The position numbers were made by a program, and so were the translations under genes. The notes under the pieces are model-generated. The model saw only the letters and a list, made by a program, of their open reading frames with translations, ran no database searches and was not told the DNA's origin. Below, piece after piece: positions 21,809 to 33,619 of a stretch of 64,000 nucleotides of DNA (the first letter of the stretch is position 1; each line of letters starts with the position of its first letter). The DNA comes from Ceratopteris richardii (lineage: Eukaryota > Streptophyta > Polypodiopsida > Polypodiales > Pteridaceae). The stretch lies in contig CM035406.1 of NCBI GenBank assembly GCA_020310875.1, forward strand, positions 229,218,012-229,282,011, in the 5' to 3' direction.

Positions 21809-24307
21809 ATGGGAGATTCTCTTCAAATAGAGAATTTGGATAGAGAAAACTATCCTGCATGGTCTATGAGGATGGAAGCTCATCTAATGAGCAAAGACTT
21901 GATAGCCTACATAACAGGTGAAGAAGAAAAGCCACAATTCAGAGATCCTAGTGTTCCAACTAGGGAGGAATTATCAGATTTGAAGAATTGGATGAAGAGA
22001 GATGCTCAAGCTAGGAGCATTATCTATATGGCAGTCAATGATTACTTGCTGCCTCACATTAGAGGTCTTGAAAGTGCAAGTGATATATGGAATGCTTTGG
22101 AGGAGCATTTCCAAAACACCACAAAGTCAAGAAAGGCATCTTTGTGGGCAGAATTTACTACATTCAAGAAGAAAGCCTCTCAATCCATTTCAGTTTATGT
22201 AACCAGAATGGACATTGCAGATGCATTAGGAGCTGTTGATGAAGACATTGAGGAGGATAAATTGGTAAGGCAAATACTCACAGGTTTGAGAGGTGATGAC
22301 AAATGGAAGCCATTCATTTTGTCTACTGAATTATCACTTGATCATTTTACTCATGATTTAAATCAGTTGCTAGGACATATGTTAACCTTTGAGCAGGATG
22401 TCAAAGGTGAAGGTGACAAGAGTACAGGTCATGCAATGTACTCAAAGGACAAGAAGAAAAATAGCAAAGGGAAGCAACAAGCAAATGAAGATGAAGGCAC
22501 AATTAGTCAAGCCAACTTCCTAAGAGGAAGAGGAGGTGGCAAAGGTAGAGGAAGAGGCAGGAATAACAAAGATGGAGTCAAAGCTTGCTGGATTTGTGGT
22601 AAGACAAATCATTTAGCTAATGATTGTTGGCATAATAATCAGAGTAATGGTGGATATAATCAGAATTTTAATTCAAGAGGAAGAGGTGGCAGAAATCAAA
22701 GAGGTAATTTCAGAGGTAGAGGTAGTAGGGATTACTTTGGAAGAAATGCAGGTAGAGGATTCCTAAGTCAACAATACAATAATACCTACTACAATTATGC
22801 TTCAGATCAGAAGGAGGATTCAACATTAATAATGAATGCAACTTGTGAAAGGCAAAGTGAAGACCAAAGAGTCTTCTATATTGATTCAGGGTGTAGCAAT
22901 CACCTGAGTGGTAACATAGCATTGATGACTGATTTGGAAAATAAGGTATCTAATCATGTTGTTCAAACAGGTGACAATACAAAGCAGAATGTGAAGTCAA
23001 TTGGATCAGTGAAGGCTAAGGATGGTACCACCCTCTTGAGTAAGTTCTTGTATGTTCCTACAATTCCTAAGAATCTGATAAGTGTAGGACAAATTGTTGA
23101 AAAAGGTTATGAAGTTAGATTCACTAATGAAGGAGTGTTTGTGGAAGACCCTAGCAATGGGTATAAACAAATTGTTTCAGGGAAGAAAGAAGGAAGGTTG
23201 TTCACATTGAAGATTCAAGGTAATGTTGGTCATGCCTTGTTCACTTATGGAGGATATAAGATCTCCCAGTTAGATCTTTGGCACAAGAGGCTTGGACACT
23301 TTAATGAAAGAGGTATCAAAGACATGATCAACAATGGTTCAGTGCTTGGATTACCTAATGTTACAGGTCAACATATGACATACAGATGTGAGGCATGTCA
23401 ATTAGGTAAGGCTCATAAGCAATCTTACTCCAAGCATGGTTTCATGTATTCAGAGAAGCTTGAGTTGGTACACACAGATGTGTGGGGACCATCAAAGGAT
23501 TTCAGTATCAATGGTTCAAGGTATTATGTGATTTATGTTGATGATGCTACCAGATGGATCACTATATATGTGATCAAAGATAAGTCAGAAGTGTTTAATA
23601 CATTTAAACACTATCATGCATATGCAGAAAGAATTACAGGTCATAAATTGAAGAGACTAAGGTCAGATGGAGGGGGAGAGTATTTCTCTAATGAGTTCAG
23701 TGATTACTTGTGGAATGCAGGTATAAAAAGGGAAATTACTTGTAGGTACTCTCCTCAACAAAATGGTGTAGCAGAAAGGAGGAATAGAACTCTTGTTGAG
23801 TTTGCAAGATCCATGATGAAGGAGAAAAATTGCCCTAATTATTTGTGGGTTGAGGCTGTAAATACGACAACTTATTTGGTTAATAGGTTACCATGTAAAG
23901 CCTTGCAGGGTATGACACCATATGAGGCATGGTGGGGTAAGAGACCTACATTAGACCATTGCAAAGTATTTGGATGTTTGGCATATGCATATGTGCCATC
24001 ACAATTAAGACACAAATTGGAACCTAAAGCTGAAAAGTATGTGTTCATTGGTTATGATGACAAGCAGATGGGTTATAGATTGTGGAGCCCATCTAAAAAG
24101 CAATTCATTGTATCAAAAGATGTTACATTTGATGAGCAAGGTACTTGGTATGCAGGTACAATCAATATTAATACAGGTGATGAAGAAGTTGTGAGTCAAA
24201 GGAAAAGTAAATCAAAGGTTCAGATATTTGATGAAGAGGAGAATAATGAAGTGCAAGTTGAAGTTGAAGAAATGCCAAGATTTGATCCTGAGTGTGATGA
24301 ACCATAA
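21809..24307 (+). pseudogene. Copia F Gag-protease-integrase, 832 codons open
   Basis: Starts at ATG 21809 (MGDSLQIENLDRENYPAWS). Gag capsid (residues about 1-220) is followed by a Gly/Arg-rich basic stretch, a zinc knuckle CWICGKTNHLANDC (about 22585-22628), and a protease with intact DSG (YIDSGCSNHLS, about 22880). The GAG-pre-integrase HHCC module (LWHKRLGHFNERG, CEACQLGKAH) comes next. The integrase core has D in HTDVWGP, D in LRSDGGGEY and E in NGVAERRN. TAA at 24305-24307 stops it in the linker before RT. Apart from that stop, all catalytic residues seen are conserved. Confidence 0.93.
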
Positions 24308-25355
24308 ACCTCTAGGAGTGGAGAACTCAGAAGGTCATCAAGACACAAGTGGCAACCTACAAGGTATAGCTATGACACTTCTTTTTTGGCTACTAAAGAT
24401 TATGCTTACATGATAAAGGCAGATGAAGACCCTTCTACATATGAAGAGGCAAAAGGTAAGGAAAATAGGGAGAAAGCTATGCAGGAAGAATATGATGCAT
24501 TAATGGAGAATCAGACTTGGGAATTGGTTCCTAAACCAAATAGCTAGAAGATCATTGGATGCAAATGGGTCTACAAGACAGAGATTTGCATATGGAAATG
24601 TGTCTAAGTACAAAGCTAGACTTGTTGTGAAAGGGTTTGCTCAAACATATGGTATTGATTATGATGAAACTTATAGTCCTGTGGCAAAGATGACAACTAT
24701 CAGGACACTCATAGCTATTGCTGCATGTAAAGGTTGGAAATTATGTCAATTAGATGTGAAGAATGCTTTCTTGAATGGCTATATTTCAGATGATGTTTTC
24801 ATGGAGCAACCTCAAGGATTCAGAGATGGAAGGTATCCAGATCATGTATGTAAGCTCAAGAGAGCTTTGTATGGCTTGAAGCAGGCCCCAAGGGCATGGA
24901 ATTATAGACTTGTGAAGTTCTTGAAGGAACTTGGATTTCAAGTATCTAAGGCAGATAGTAGCTTGCTTGTTAAAGCAAGTGATGATGGGTTCATTTACAT
25001 GTGCATATATGTTGATGATATAATTCTTACAGGTACAGATGAGAAAGGCATTCAAAGCCTAAAGAAGCAAATGGAGAAAGAATTCAAAATCAGTGATTTG
25101 GGAGACTTGTCATATTTCTTGGGCATGGAGATTTCATATACTCAACATGGAGTGTATGTGACTCAACAAAGGTATTTGAAGAACTTGTTAATCAAGTTTA
25201 AAATGAACGATTGTAGGGTAGCACCTACTCCAATGGAGGTGAATCACAAATTGAGCAGATATGGTGGAGAAGAATTTAAGGATATGAAGTTGTATCAGAG
25301 TTTGGTTGGTAGTCTTATCTATGCTACATTAATTAGACCTGATTTATCATATTAA
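24308..25355 (+). pseudogene. Copia F reverse transcriptase
   Basis: After the TAA the same frame continues (linker, then WELVPKPNS) to TAG at about 24545. A one-base deletion near 24580 then shifts the frame. From 24555 the RT reads openly: ARLVVKGFAQTYGIDYDET, LDVKNAFLNG, KRALYGLKQAPRAW and the catalytic YVDDIILTG (about 25008-25034). TAA at 25353-25355 breaks it at the start of the RT-RNase H connection (RPDLSY). Confidence 0.9.
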
Positions 25356-25697
25356 GTTGGGGTTTTGTCTCAATTCATGCATTGTCCTAGGAAAGAACAT
25401 TGGATTGTAGGTCAAAGAGTATTGAGGTACATTAAGGGTACACTCAAAGAAGGTTTGTATTATGGTTTTACATCAGATACAAATATCGAGATTTATAGTG
25501 ATGCAGATTGGGCAGGTAATCCAAATGATAGAAGGTCAACTTATGGATACATGTGTTATGTGGGAGATAAGTTAATCTCTTGGTGTTCAAAGAAGCAACA
25601 CACAGTTGCCTTGTCATCTACAGAAGCTGAGTACAAAGGCATGTTGAAGCTGCAAAGGAAGTGATATGGCTTAAGACTCTGATGAAGAGTTTTGATA
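25356..25697 (+). pseudogene. Copia F RNase H, proximal part
   Basis: RNase H of the copia type with IYSDADWAGN and SSTEAEYKG. A one-base deletion near 25637 shifts the frame, giving a spurious stop at 25664. The sequence then continues as AAKEVIW-like codons to 25697, where copia G is inserted (target TCATT, 25698-25702). The end of this domain is at 32320-32591. Confidence 0.88.
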
Positions 25698-25702
25698 TCA
25701 TT

Positions 25703-26791
25703 TGTTGGAGAAACAATCACTAATTGGACATATATTTGAGGGTCAAAGCTTTAGAAGGAAACCACATGCCTATGTAAAGGGACAAATTCACAAATGTATT
25801 ATACTTGTAAAGTTAGTTCACTTTAGTTCTAGAAGTTTTTTAAAAAGTCACGGGAATGAGAAAATCTATATAAGTTAGTTAGTATCAACTGACGCGGTGA
25901 GAAGAAGAAGGAGGAAGACAATGAGAAAGTGAGAAGAACTCATTTTTGTATGACTGAGTATAGTCGGGCTTCTCTGAGTGAGAAAGCACTTGTAAGCTTT
26001 TGAGTTTTCATAGTTATGACAAGAACTAGTTAAAGTTCTGTGTATAAATCTTCTTCCTCCATCTCCAGCGTTTGTCTTCTGTGTAATGATTTGAAAGGTT
26101 GAAGTTTTCCAAGCAAGTCGATGGGTGGCATCGAATCTCACTTGATAAGTCCTTATCTTCATATCTGATTTTTATCTACTGCCAAATCTTCTTGAAAAGA
26201 TGATGTTGTTGGAGCAACTCGATGCCTGGCATCGAATTCCAGTTGATAAGTCATATTCTAAGTGTGCATGAAATCACCTATAGTTTTGGTGTCCAAAAGA
26301 TCAAGACTTTATGCGGGAAGTCGATGCCCGGCATCGAATCCCTGTTGAAAAGTGGCCAAAAACATCCCAAGTTGATGCCCGGCATCGAATTCTCGTTGCA
26401 AGTCGATGCTAGGCATCGAATTCTAATTTTAAATAGGCGCTCTTACTAAAACAGGTAAAATTTCCAATTTTGGAAGGTCATACAGGGTCATCTTGTGAAG
26501 GCCAAAACTTGAGTTCTAGAGGTCCGTTTGATGCATATAATAGCTTGTTGGAAAGCTCTACTCTTTTAATTTTAGCCTATAAAGTTTCATGGAGAAATAA
26601 TACTTGAGCTAGGAGAAATTAGCAAAATACTGAAGGTATGTCATTTCAGTGACTAGGAATTTCTGTAGAAGCAAAGTTCTCACTTTAGGCTATCATTTCT
26701 CAAAGTTTGGAGTGGCAATGAGTTAATGGTGACCATAGAGGTGTTCTAGTGTCACCTTAATTCATTTCTTGTGGTGTTTCATACATCAACA
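25703..26791 (+). repeat. 5' LTR of copia G
   Basis: 1089 bp, starting TGTTGGAGAAAC and ending ATACATCAACA. TATA box TATATAA lies at 25867-25873. Five near-palindromes TCGATGCCxGGCATCGA lie downstream of it (see separate entry). Confidence 0.95.
26118..26419 (+). repeat. Five 17-bp palindromic repeats in the copia G 5' LTR
   Basis: Copies at 26118-26134, 26219-26235, 26321-26337, 26372-26388 and 26403-26419 follow TCGATGCCxGGCATCGA with one to three changes. Start-to-start spacings are 101, 102, 51 and 31 bp, close to multiples of one DNA helical turn. They lie about 250-550 bp after the TATA box, so they are probably transcribed and could form short hairpins in RNA. Function is unknown. Confidence 0.88.
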
Positions 26792-26806
26792 AGTGGTATC
26801 AGAGCA
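26792..26806 (+). other. Primer binding site of copia G
   Basis: AGTGGTATCAGAGCA directly after the LTR end; tRNA-Met type. Confidence 0.88.
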
Positions 26807-27003
26807 GAAAGATTCTCGAGAGCAGAAGGCGGCAAAGGTGCAAGAAGTTTTTGGAAAGTTTTCCATTAAAGTTTCAATGGTGAAGCATTTGAAGACACAA
26901 GGCATCAAAAGACTACTTTCAAAGTATCCTCATATACAAAGAACTTCAAAAGGTATTATTCTTTATCCTTTAAGCTCACAGGTTGTAGCAGAAGGAAAGG
27001 AGT

Positions 27004-27861
27004 ATGGCATATCATATCTCCATTGACAAACTGGACAGAGATAATTACCCCGCATGGGTAATGAGAATGGAAGCCTTACTTATGAGTAAGGATCTCATGA
27101 TATATGTTACAGGTGAAGAAGAGAAGCCAGTATTTGAAGATGAAAGCCGACCAAAGAAAGAAGAACTTGATGCTTTAAAGCATTGGCATAAGAAGGATGC
27201 AAGTGCAAAAGCCTACATCTACAATACAATCTCTGATCATTTGCTACCACACATAAGAGGATTGGAATCATCTAAAGATATTTGGAATGCATTGGAGTAT
27301 CATTTCCAAAGCATTACTAAAGCAAGGAAAGCAAGTCTATGGTCAGAGTTTACAACATTCAAGAAGAAGTCAAGTCAAAGTATTAGTGATTATGTTACTA
27401 AGATGAAGGATCTAGCAGATAGTCTTGGATCCATAGATGAAGATGTTGAAGATCACAGATTGATTGCTCAGCTACTTGCAGGTTTGAGAGGGGATGAAAG
27501 GTGGAAACCTTTTGTCTTATCAACAGAACTTTCATTAAATCATTATGTTCCAGATTTGAACCAGTTGCTTGGTTTGATGCTCACATATGAGCAAGACTTG
27601 AAGGGAGATGGAGATAAAGGACAAAGTTCTGCAATGTACATGAAGAACAAGAAGAAAGGAGATAAAGGTAAAGCAAAGGATGAAGAGGAGTCTAGTTCTC
27701 AGGTTTATTATGCAAGAGGTAAAGGCACTGGTAGAGGAAGAGCAAGAGGTTTTGGAAGAGGAAGAGGTAATCAGAATAACAACAAAAAGGCTTGCTGGAT
27801 CTGTGGATTGAGTAATCATTTGGCTCATGACTGTTGGCACAACCAACAAGGATCAAACTAG
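27004..27861 (+). pseudogene. Copia G Gag
   Basis: 285 codons from ATG 27004 (MAYHISIDKLDRDNYPAWV) with the copia Gag capsid domain, a Lys-rich linker, an Arg/Gly-rich stretch and a CCHC knuckle CWICGLSNHLAHDC near 27793-27834. It stops at TAG 27859-27861, followed by TGA near 27886 in the same frame, then continues into protease. F has no stop at this point, so these are probably inactivating mutations rather than a programmed stop. Confidence 0.9.
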
Positions 27862-30513
27862 AATCAAAACAACAATAGCAGAGGCTGAGGTGGAAGATAT
27901 CAAAGTAATTTTCAGAGAGGTAGACAAAGTCAAAGAGGAGGCTACGGTAGAGGTGGAGGAAAAAGTTGGGGACAGAATCAATCCTACAACACCACCTACT
28001 ACAACTATGCAAATGACACACAGAATGAAAGTCATACATCATTGATGATGAACTCAATCAACACATCAGATAAAGAAGATCTAAAGGTATTTTACATTGA
28101 CTCTGGATGTTCTAATCATTTGTCAGGAAACATAGAATTGATGTCAGAATTGGAAAAAGGCATTTCTAGTCACACAATTCAAACTGGTGATAATACAAGA
28201 CATAGTGTACATTCAATTGGAAAAGTGAAATGCAAGAGTGGAGCAGATTTGCTAACCAATGTTTTGTATGTTCCAACAATACCTAAAAACTTGATTAGTG
28301 TGGGACAGATAGTTGAAAAAGGTTTTCAAGTCAGGTTTACAAATGAAGGAGTATTTGTGGAAGATCCAGAGAATGGATATAATCAGATTGTCTCTGGTAA
28401 GAAAGAAGGTAGACTCTTTACTTTAAGAGTGCAAGGAAACATTGGTCAAGCTTTGCTCACACATGGTGAAGCACTGATTACAGAACTTGATCTCTGGCAT
28501 AAGAGATTAGGTCACTTTAATGAAAGAGGAATTAAAGCTATGGTTGCTAATCAATCTGTACTAGGATTACCAAATGTGCAAAGTCAACATATGGTTTATA
28601 AATGTGAAGCATGTCAAATGGGTAAAGCACACAGGTTACCATTTCAAAAGAAAGGTTTCAAACATGATGGAGTACTTGAGCTCATTCATACAGATGTATG
28701 GGGACCAACAAAAGAAGGATCTATCAGTGGCTTAAGGTATTATGCTCTTTTCATTGATGATGCTACAAGATGGATAACATTATATGTTTTGAAGGAAAGA
28801 TCAGAAGTGTTTGGAGCTTTCAAGCATTTTCATGCATATGCAGAGAGAGTCACAGGTCAAAAGCTTAAGAGACTGAGGTCTGATGGAGGGGGAGAATATT
28901 TCTCCCAAGAGTTCAATGATTATCTTTGGAATGCAGGTATTAAGAGAGAAATAACCTGTAGGTATACACCACAACAAAATGGTGTAGCAGAAAGAAGGAA
29001 CAGGACTTTGGTTGAGTTTGCTAGAGCTATGCTAAAGGAGAAGAACTATCCAAATTATCTTTGGGCTGAGGCTGTATATACAGCTACATATCTTGTGAAT
29101 AGATTACCATGTGCAGCTCTGAATGGAATGACTCCATATGAAGCTTGGTGGGGTAAGAAACCAACACTAGATCATTGTAGAGTGTTTGGATCAATTGCAT
29201 ATGCTTATGTGCCATCACAGCTTAGGCATAAACTTGAACCAAAGGCAGAAAAATATGTGTTCATTGGTTATGATGAAAAGCAGATGGGTTACAGGTTGTG
29301 GAATCCTTTAACCAAACAATTTCTTGTTTCTAGAGATGTTACATTTGATGAACAGAAAAGTTGGTATGCAGATCAAAATCATACAGCTAAAGAATTTGAA
29401 GAAGAGGTAAGAAGATGTGAGAAAGGAAAATCAATTGTGCAGGTAAATAGAGATGAAAACTATATGCAAGCAAGTACATCCAGAAGTGGATTAACAAGAA
29501 GGAATGAAGAAGCTCCTATATTTGATGAAGAGGTGTATCCAGACACTTATGAAGAATGTGAACCAAGAAGGTCAAGCAGGACTAGAAGACAACCAGAAAG
29601 GTATTCTTATGATACTTCTTACATAACTCAGAAGAACTATGCATATATGGTCAAAGATGATGAAGAACCTCAGAACTATGATGAAGCTAAAGGTAAGAAG
29701 CAATGGGAAGAAGCAATGAAGGAAGAATTCAATGCACTGGAGGAGAACAAGACATGGGAACTTGTTCCTAAGCCAAATGGTAAGAAAGTAATTGGAAATA
29801 AATGGGTTTATAAAGTGAAGAAGCTTGCAGATGGAAGTATAGCCAGATACAAAGCTAGATTGGTGGTGAAAGGCTATGCCCAGACCTATGGCATAGATTA
29901 TGATGAGACATTCAGTCCCGTAGCTAAGATGTCAACTATAAGGACAATCATTGCTATTGCAGCTTCAAAAGGATGGACTCTAAGTCAATTGGATATAAAG
30001 AATGCATTCTTGAATGGATACATATCAGATGAGGTATACATGGAACAACCTCAAGGGTTTATAGATTCCAGGTATCCAAATTTTGTTTGCAAGTTGAGAA
30101 GAGCATTGTATGGATTGAAGCAAGCTCCAAGAGCTTGGAACTATAGACTGGTGAAGTATCTCAATGATCTTGGATATCAAAGTTCAAAAGCAGACCCAAG
30201 TCTACTTATCAGAAGAACAGAGGAAGGTACAATCTACATTTGTATTTATGTAGATGACATTATAATCACAGGTACTTCAGATGAAGGAATCAAGGAGGTA
30301 AAGGGATTACTTGAGAAAGAGTTTAAGATCAGTGACCTAGGAAAGTTGTCATACTTTCTTGGAATGGAAGTTACTTATACAGATCATGGCATATATGTAT
30401 CACAAGAAAGGTATCTTCTGAATTTATTGAAGAAGTTTGATATGGAAAATTGCAGAGAAGCTTCAACTCCACTTGAAGTTAATCACAAGCTCAGTAAATA
30501 TGATGGTGCATAA
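27862..30513 (+). pseudogene. Copia G protease-integrase-reverse transcriptase
   Basis: Open from about 27889 (first internal ATG 28042) to TAA 30511-30513. The order is protease (YIDSGCSNHLSG), GAG-pre-integrase HHCC (LWHKRLGHFNERG; CEACQMGKAH), integrase core (HTDVWGP, LRSDGGGEY, NGVAERRN), acidic linker, and RT (LDIKNAFLNG, KQAPRAW, YVDDIIITG). All catalytic residues expected in copia Pol are visible. The TAA falls just before the RNase H connection. Confidence 0.93.
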
Positions 30514-31222
30514 TACAAAGATATGAGGAAGTATCAATCTCTTGTGGGTAGTTTGATTTATGCTACACTAAGAAGACCTGATCTTAGTTATGCAGTGGGA
30601 GTTTTGTCACAATTCATGCATTGTCCAAAGGACCCACATTGGATTGCAGGTCAAAGAGTTCTCAAATATATCAAAGGAACTATAAAGGAAGGATTATATT
30701 ATCCTTTTACATCAGATTTGAAGTTGAGAGCCTATAGTGATTCAGATTGGGCAGGTAACCAGGATGACAGAAGATCAACTCATGGTTACATTATATATTG
30801 GTGATAAGCTTGTAAGTTGGTGTTCAAAGAAACAACATACAGTAGCATTATCATCAACTGAAGCTGAGTACAAAGGACTTGTGGAAGCAGCTAAGGAAGT
30901 CATATGGATGCAAACATTGTTCAAGAGCTTAGGCATTGATCAAGGTACACCTACAATACATGGAGATAATATGAGTTCACTTTATCTTGCAGCAAATCTA
31001 GTATTTCATGCAAGGACAAAGCACATAGAGATACAGTATCATTTTCTCAGAGAAAAGGTAATGGAGAAGGAGATTGAAGTGGAGTACATTTCTACTAAAG
31101 ATCAGTTAGCAGACATAATGACAAAGAGCTTGGATGGTGTGAAGACCAGCAGATTCAAAAGCATGGCAGGAGTAAAAGAAAAAGATGATTTGAAGAAACA
31201 GGGAATGTCAATTAGTGATTGA
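30514..31222 (+). pseudogene. Copia G RNase H
   Basis: The same frame resumes after the TAA (YKDMRKYQSLVGSLIYATL), giving YSDSDWAGN of RNase H. A frameshift near 30792 moves to the frame with YIGDKLVSWCSK, SSTEAEYKG, MSSLYLAANLVFHARTKHIE and the C-terminal TKDQLADIMTKSLDG. The stop at 31220-31222 overlaps the purine tract, as usual for copia elements. Confidence 0.9.
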
Positions 31223-31230
31223 GGGGGAGC
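31221..31230 (+). other. Polypurine tract of copia G
   Basis: GAGGGGGAGC directly precedes the TGTTGGAG start of the 3' LTR and overlaps the pol stop codon. Confidence 0.9.
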
Positions 31231-32319
31231 TGTTGGAGAAACAATCACTAATTGGACATATATTTGAGGGTCAAAGCTTTAGAAGGAAACCACATGCCTA
31301 TGTGAAGGGACAAATTCACAAATGTATTATACTTGTAAAGTTAGTTCACTTTAGTTCTAGAAGTTTTTTAAAAAGTCACGGGAATGAGAAAATCTATATA
31401 AGTTAGTTAGTATCAACTGACGTGGTGAGAAGAAGAAGGAGGAAGACAATGAGAAAGTGAGAAGAACTCATTTTTGTATGACTGAGTATAGTCGGGCTTC
31501 TCTGAGTGAGAAAGCACTTGTAAGCTTTTGAGTTTTCATAGTTATGACAAGAACTAGTTAAAGTTCTGTGTATAAATCTTCTTCCTCCATCTCCAGTGTT
31601 TGTCTTCTGTGTAATGATTTGAAAGGTTGAAGTTTTCCAAGCAAGTCGATGCGTGGCATCGAATCTCACTTGATAAGTCCTTATCTTCATATTTGATTTT
31701 TATCTACTGCCAAATCTTCTTGAAAAGATGATGTTGTTGGAGCAACTCGATGCCTGGCATCGAATTCAAGTTGATAAGTCATATTCTAAGTGTGCATGAA
31801 ATCACCTATAGTTTTGGTGTCCAAAAGATCAAGACTTTATGCGGGAAGTCGATGCCCGGCATCGAATCCCTGCTAAAAAGTGGCCAAAAACATCCCAAGT
31901 CGATGCCCGGCATCGAATTCTCGTTGCAAGTCGATGCTAGGCATCGAATTCTAATTTTAAACAGGCGCTCTTACTAAAACAGGTAAAATTTCTAGTTTTG
32001 GAAGGTCATACAGGGTCATCTTGTGAAGGCCATAACTTGAGTTCTAGAGGTCCGTTTGATGCATATGATAGTTTGTTGGAAAGCTCTACTCTTCTAGTTT
32101 AAGCCTATAAGGTTTCATGGAGAAATAATACTTGACCTAGGAGAAATTAGCAAAATACTGAAGGTATGTCATTTTAGTGACTAGGAATTTCTGTAGAAGC
32201 AAAGTTCTCACTTTAGGCTATCATTTCTCAAAGTTTGGAGTGGCAATGAGTTAATGGTGACCATAGAGGTGTTCTAGTGTCACCTTAATTCATTTCTTGT
32301 GGTATTTCATACATCAACA
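31231..32319 (+). repeat. 3' LTR of copia G
   Basis: A 1089-bp copy of 25703-26791 with TATA box 31395-31401. The five palindromes start at 31646, 31747, 31849, 31900 and 31931, the same spacing as in the 5' LTR. TSD TCATT follows. Confidence 0.95.
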
Positions 32320-32591
32320 TCATTCAGAGTATTCCTACTATTCATGGAGATAACATGAGTTCATTGTATCTAGCTGCTAATCCTGTTTTTCATGCCAGGA
32401 CCAAACATATTGAGATTCAGTATCACTTTCTAAGAGAGAAGGTGATGGATAAAGAGATTGAAGTCATACATACTTCAACAAAAGATCAGATAGCTGATAT
32501 GCTTACCAAAAGCTTGGATGGACCAAAGCTACAGAGATTCAAAGACATGGCAGGTATAAAGAAGATAGAGAAAACCTCAATTGATGATTGA
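32320..32591 (+). pseudogene. Copia F RNase H, distal part
   Basis: Continuation of the F RNase H after the G insertion: IHGDNMSSLYLAANPVFHAR, KHIEIQYHFLREKV and the end TKDQIADMLTKSLDGPK. It stops at TGA 32589-32591, just before the purine tract of F. Confidence 0.9.
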
Positions 32592-32599
32592 GGGGGAGC
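32591..32599 (+). other. Polypurine tract of copia F
   Basis: AGGGGGAGC directly precedes TGTTGGTGCAAAG of the 3' LTR. Confidence 0.88.
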
Positions 32600-33619
32600 T
32601 GTTGGTGCAAAGCAATCAACAATTGAAGTTTTGGAAGTCAAAGAATGAAGACAAGATCAAGTTTGGAAGCATAGAAGGAGTTTACATTCAGGATTTGAAA
32701 GATATGTACACATATGTACATTAGTTCAGATATAGGTCACTTATGTTTTTGAATAATCATAAGTTTGTAAATATTTGCCTATAAATACTATGGAAAATGT
32801 CAGGGAAAGTATGAGAGAGCATGAGAATAGAGTAATCAAGAGTTGTAAGAGTTATTAGACATCTTAGAAGTTAGTTGAACTCTCTCTCATCATTCAGTTG
32901 TATACTCCTCCAGAAATGAAAGAAATTTGCACCCGATATTTCTGCGTTTTCTCCTTCTGTGCTAGATCTTTTGTGAAATGCTTTTGTACAAGTCTAAGTC
33001 TATAGGTGATTGACCTCTATACAAATTTTCAGCTTCTAATTGTAATCAGGCTGAGAGAATTGATTGTAGGAACATTTACATGTGTAAATGGAAGAAGAGA
33101 GGTTGCAGGAGGCGCAAAATTCGAAGTCAATGTTTTGATCAACTCTCCTTCTATAGTTTAAAGTTTTGAGCAAGCAAGCATTCAATCTTTAAGTTGGAAG
33201 GTAAGCTACTTGTGGCTAAAAGCATTTGCTTAAACGGGTTCTAGTCTTGGAGAACCATGTCTTAGAAGTTGCAGGTGTCAAAGTCGACCTACATGGTGAC
33301 AGTTTTAGACATAGGTAACTTTTTGAGTTCATTTCTCAAGTTATACTGAATCTTTTGGAGTAATTCAACTTGGTAAAAGTGCGCAATCTACAGGCGACAC
33401 GTTGTGCAAAGTTTGGTCAAAAACTTTACACATTTGATAAGTCAATGAGAGAGATATGTGCAGCAGACTTTCTGTAGAATCATTCTCTTCAGAGATTTTT
33501 CAAAATCCTTATAATTGATTATTGATCCTCCAAATTGGTGAAGGTTTTGACTTACTCTTGATATAGAGGTGTTCTAGTTTCAAGAGTAGGTTGTTCTTTT
33601 GGAGATTAACACTCCATTA
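32600..33619 (+). repeat. 3' LTR of copia F
   Basis: 1020 bp, starting TGTTGGTGCAAAG and ending ACTCCATTA (CA changed to TA, with CT lost from CTCTCC). TATA box at 32780-32787. TSD GGATT follows at 33620-33624. Confidence 0.93.

Larger units (their letters stand above)
25703..32319 (+). mobile_element. Ty1/copia retrotransposon G, nested in F
   Basis: Two LTRs of equal length (25703-26791 and 31231-32319, 1089 bp each) have perfect TSDs TCATT (25698-25702 and 32320-32324), a tRNA-Met PBS, a gag-pol region and the purine tract GAGGGGGAGC. By eye the LTRs differ at about 2% of positions, so this is one of the younger insertions. The coding region has three stops and one frameshift but is otherwise complete. 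Proteins are close to those of F, H and K, while the LTR is a different sequence. Confidence 0.96.
20567..33619 (+). mobile_element. Ty1/copia retrotransposon F, interrupted by copia G
   Basis: LTRs are at 20567-21581 and 32600-33619, with TSD GGATT (20562-20566 and 33620-33624) in the Argonaute-derived part of E. PBS, gag-pol from 21809, and polypurine tract are present. G is inserted in the RNase H region with TSD TCATT. F itself is about 6.4 kb. Its gag-pol is open for 832 codons before the first stop, the longest intact stretch of this family here. The LTR tips carry TA in place of TG (5') and TA in place of CA (3'). Confidence 0.95.

Noticed and set aside
26118..26419. Possible CRISPR-like array in the copia G LTR
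   Set aside because: Repeats are short palindromes with unequal spacing, lie inside an LTR, and recur in the 3' LTR; the context is a plant genome with no cas genes.
26222..26449. Repeated peptide MPGIEF/MPGIES as a small protein
   Set aside because: It is the translation of the palindromic DNA repeats in the LTR; the non-coding explanation is simpler.
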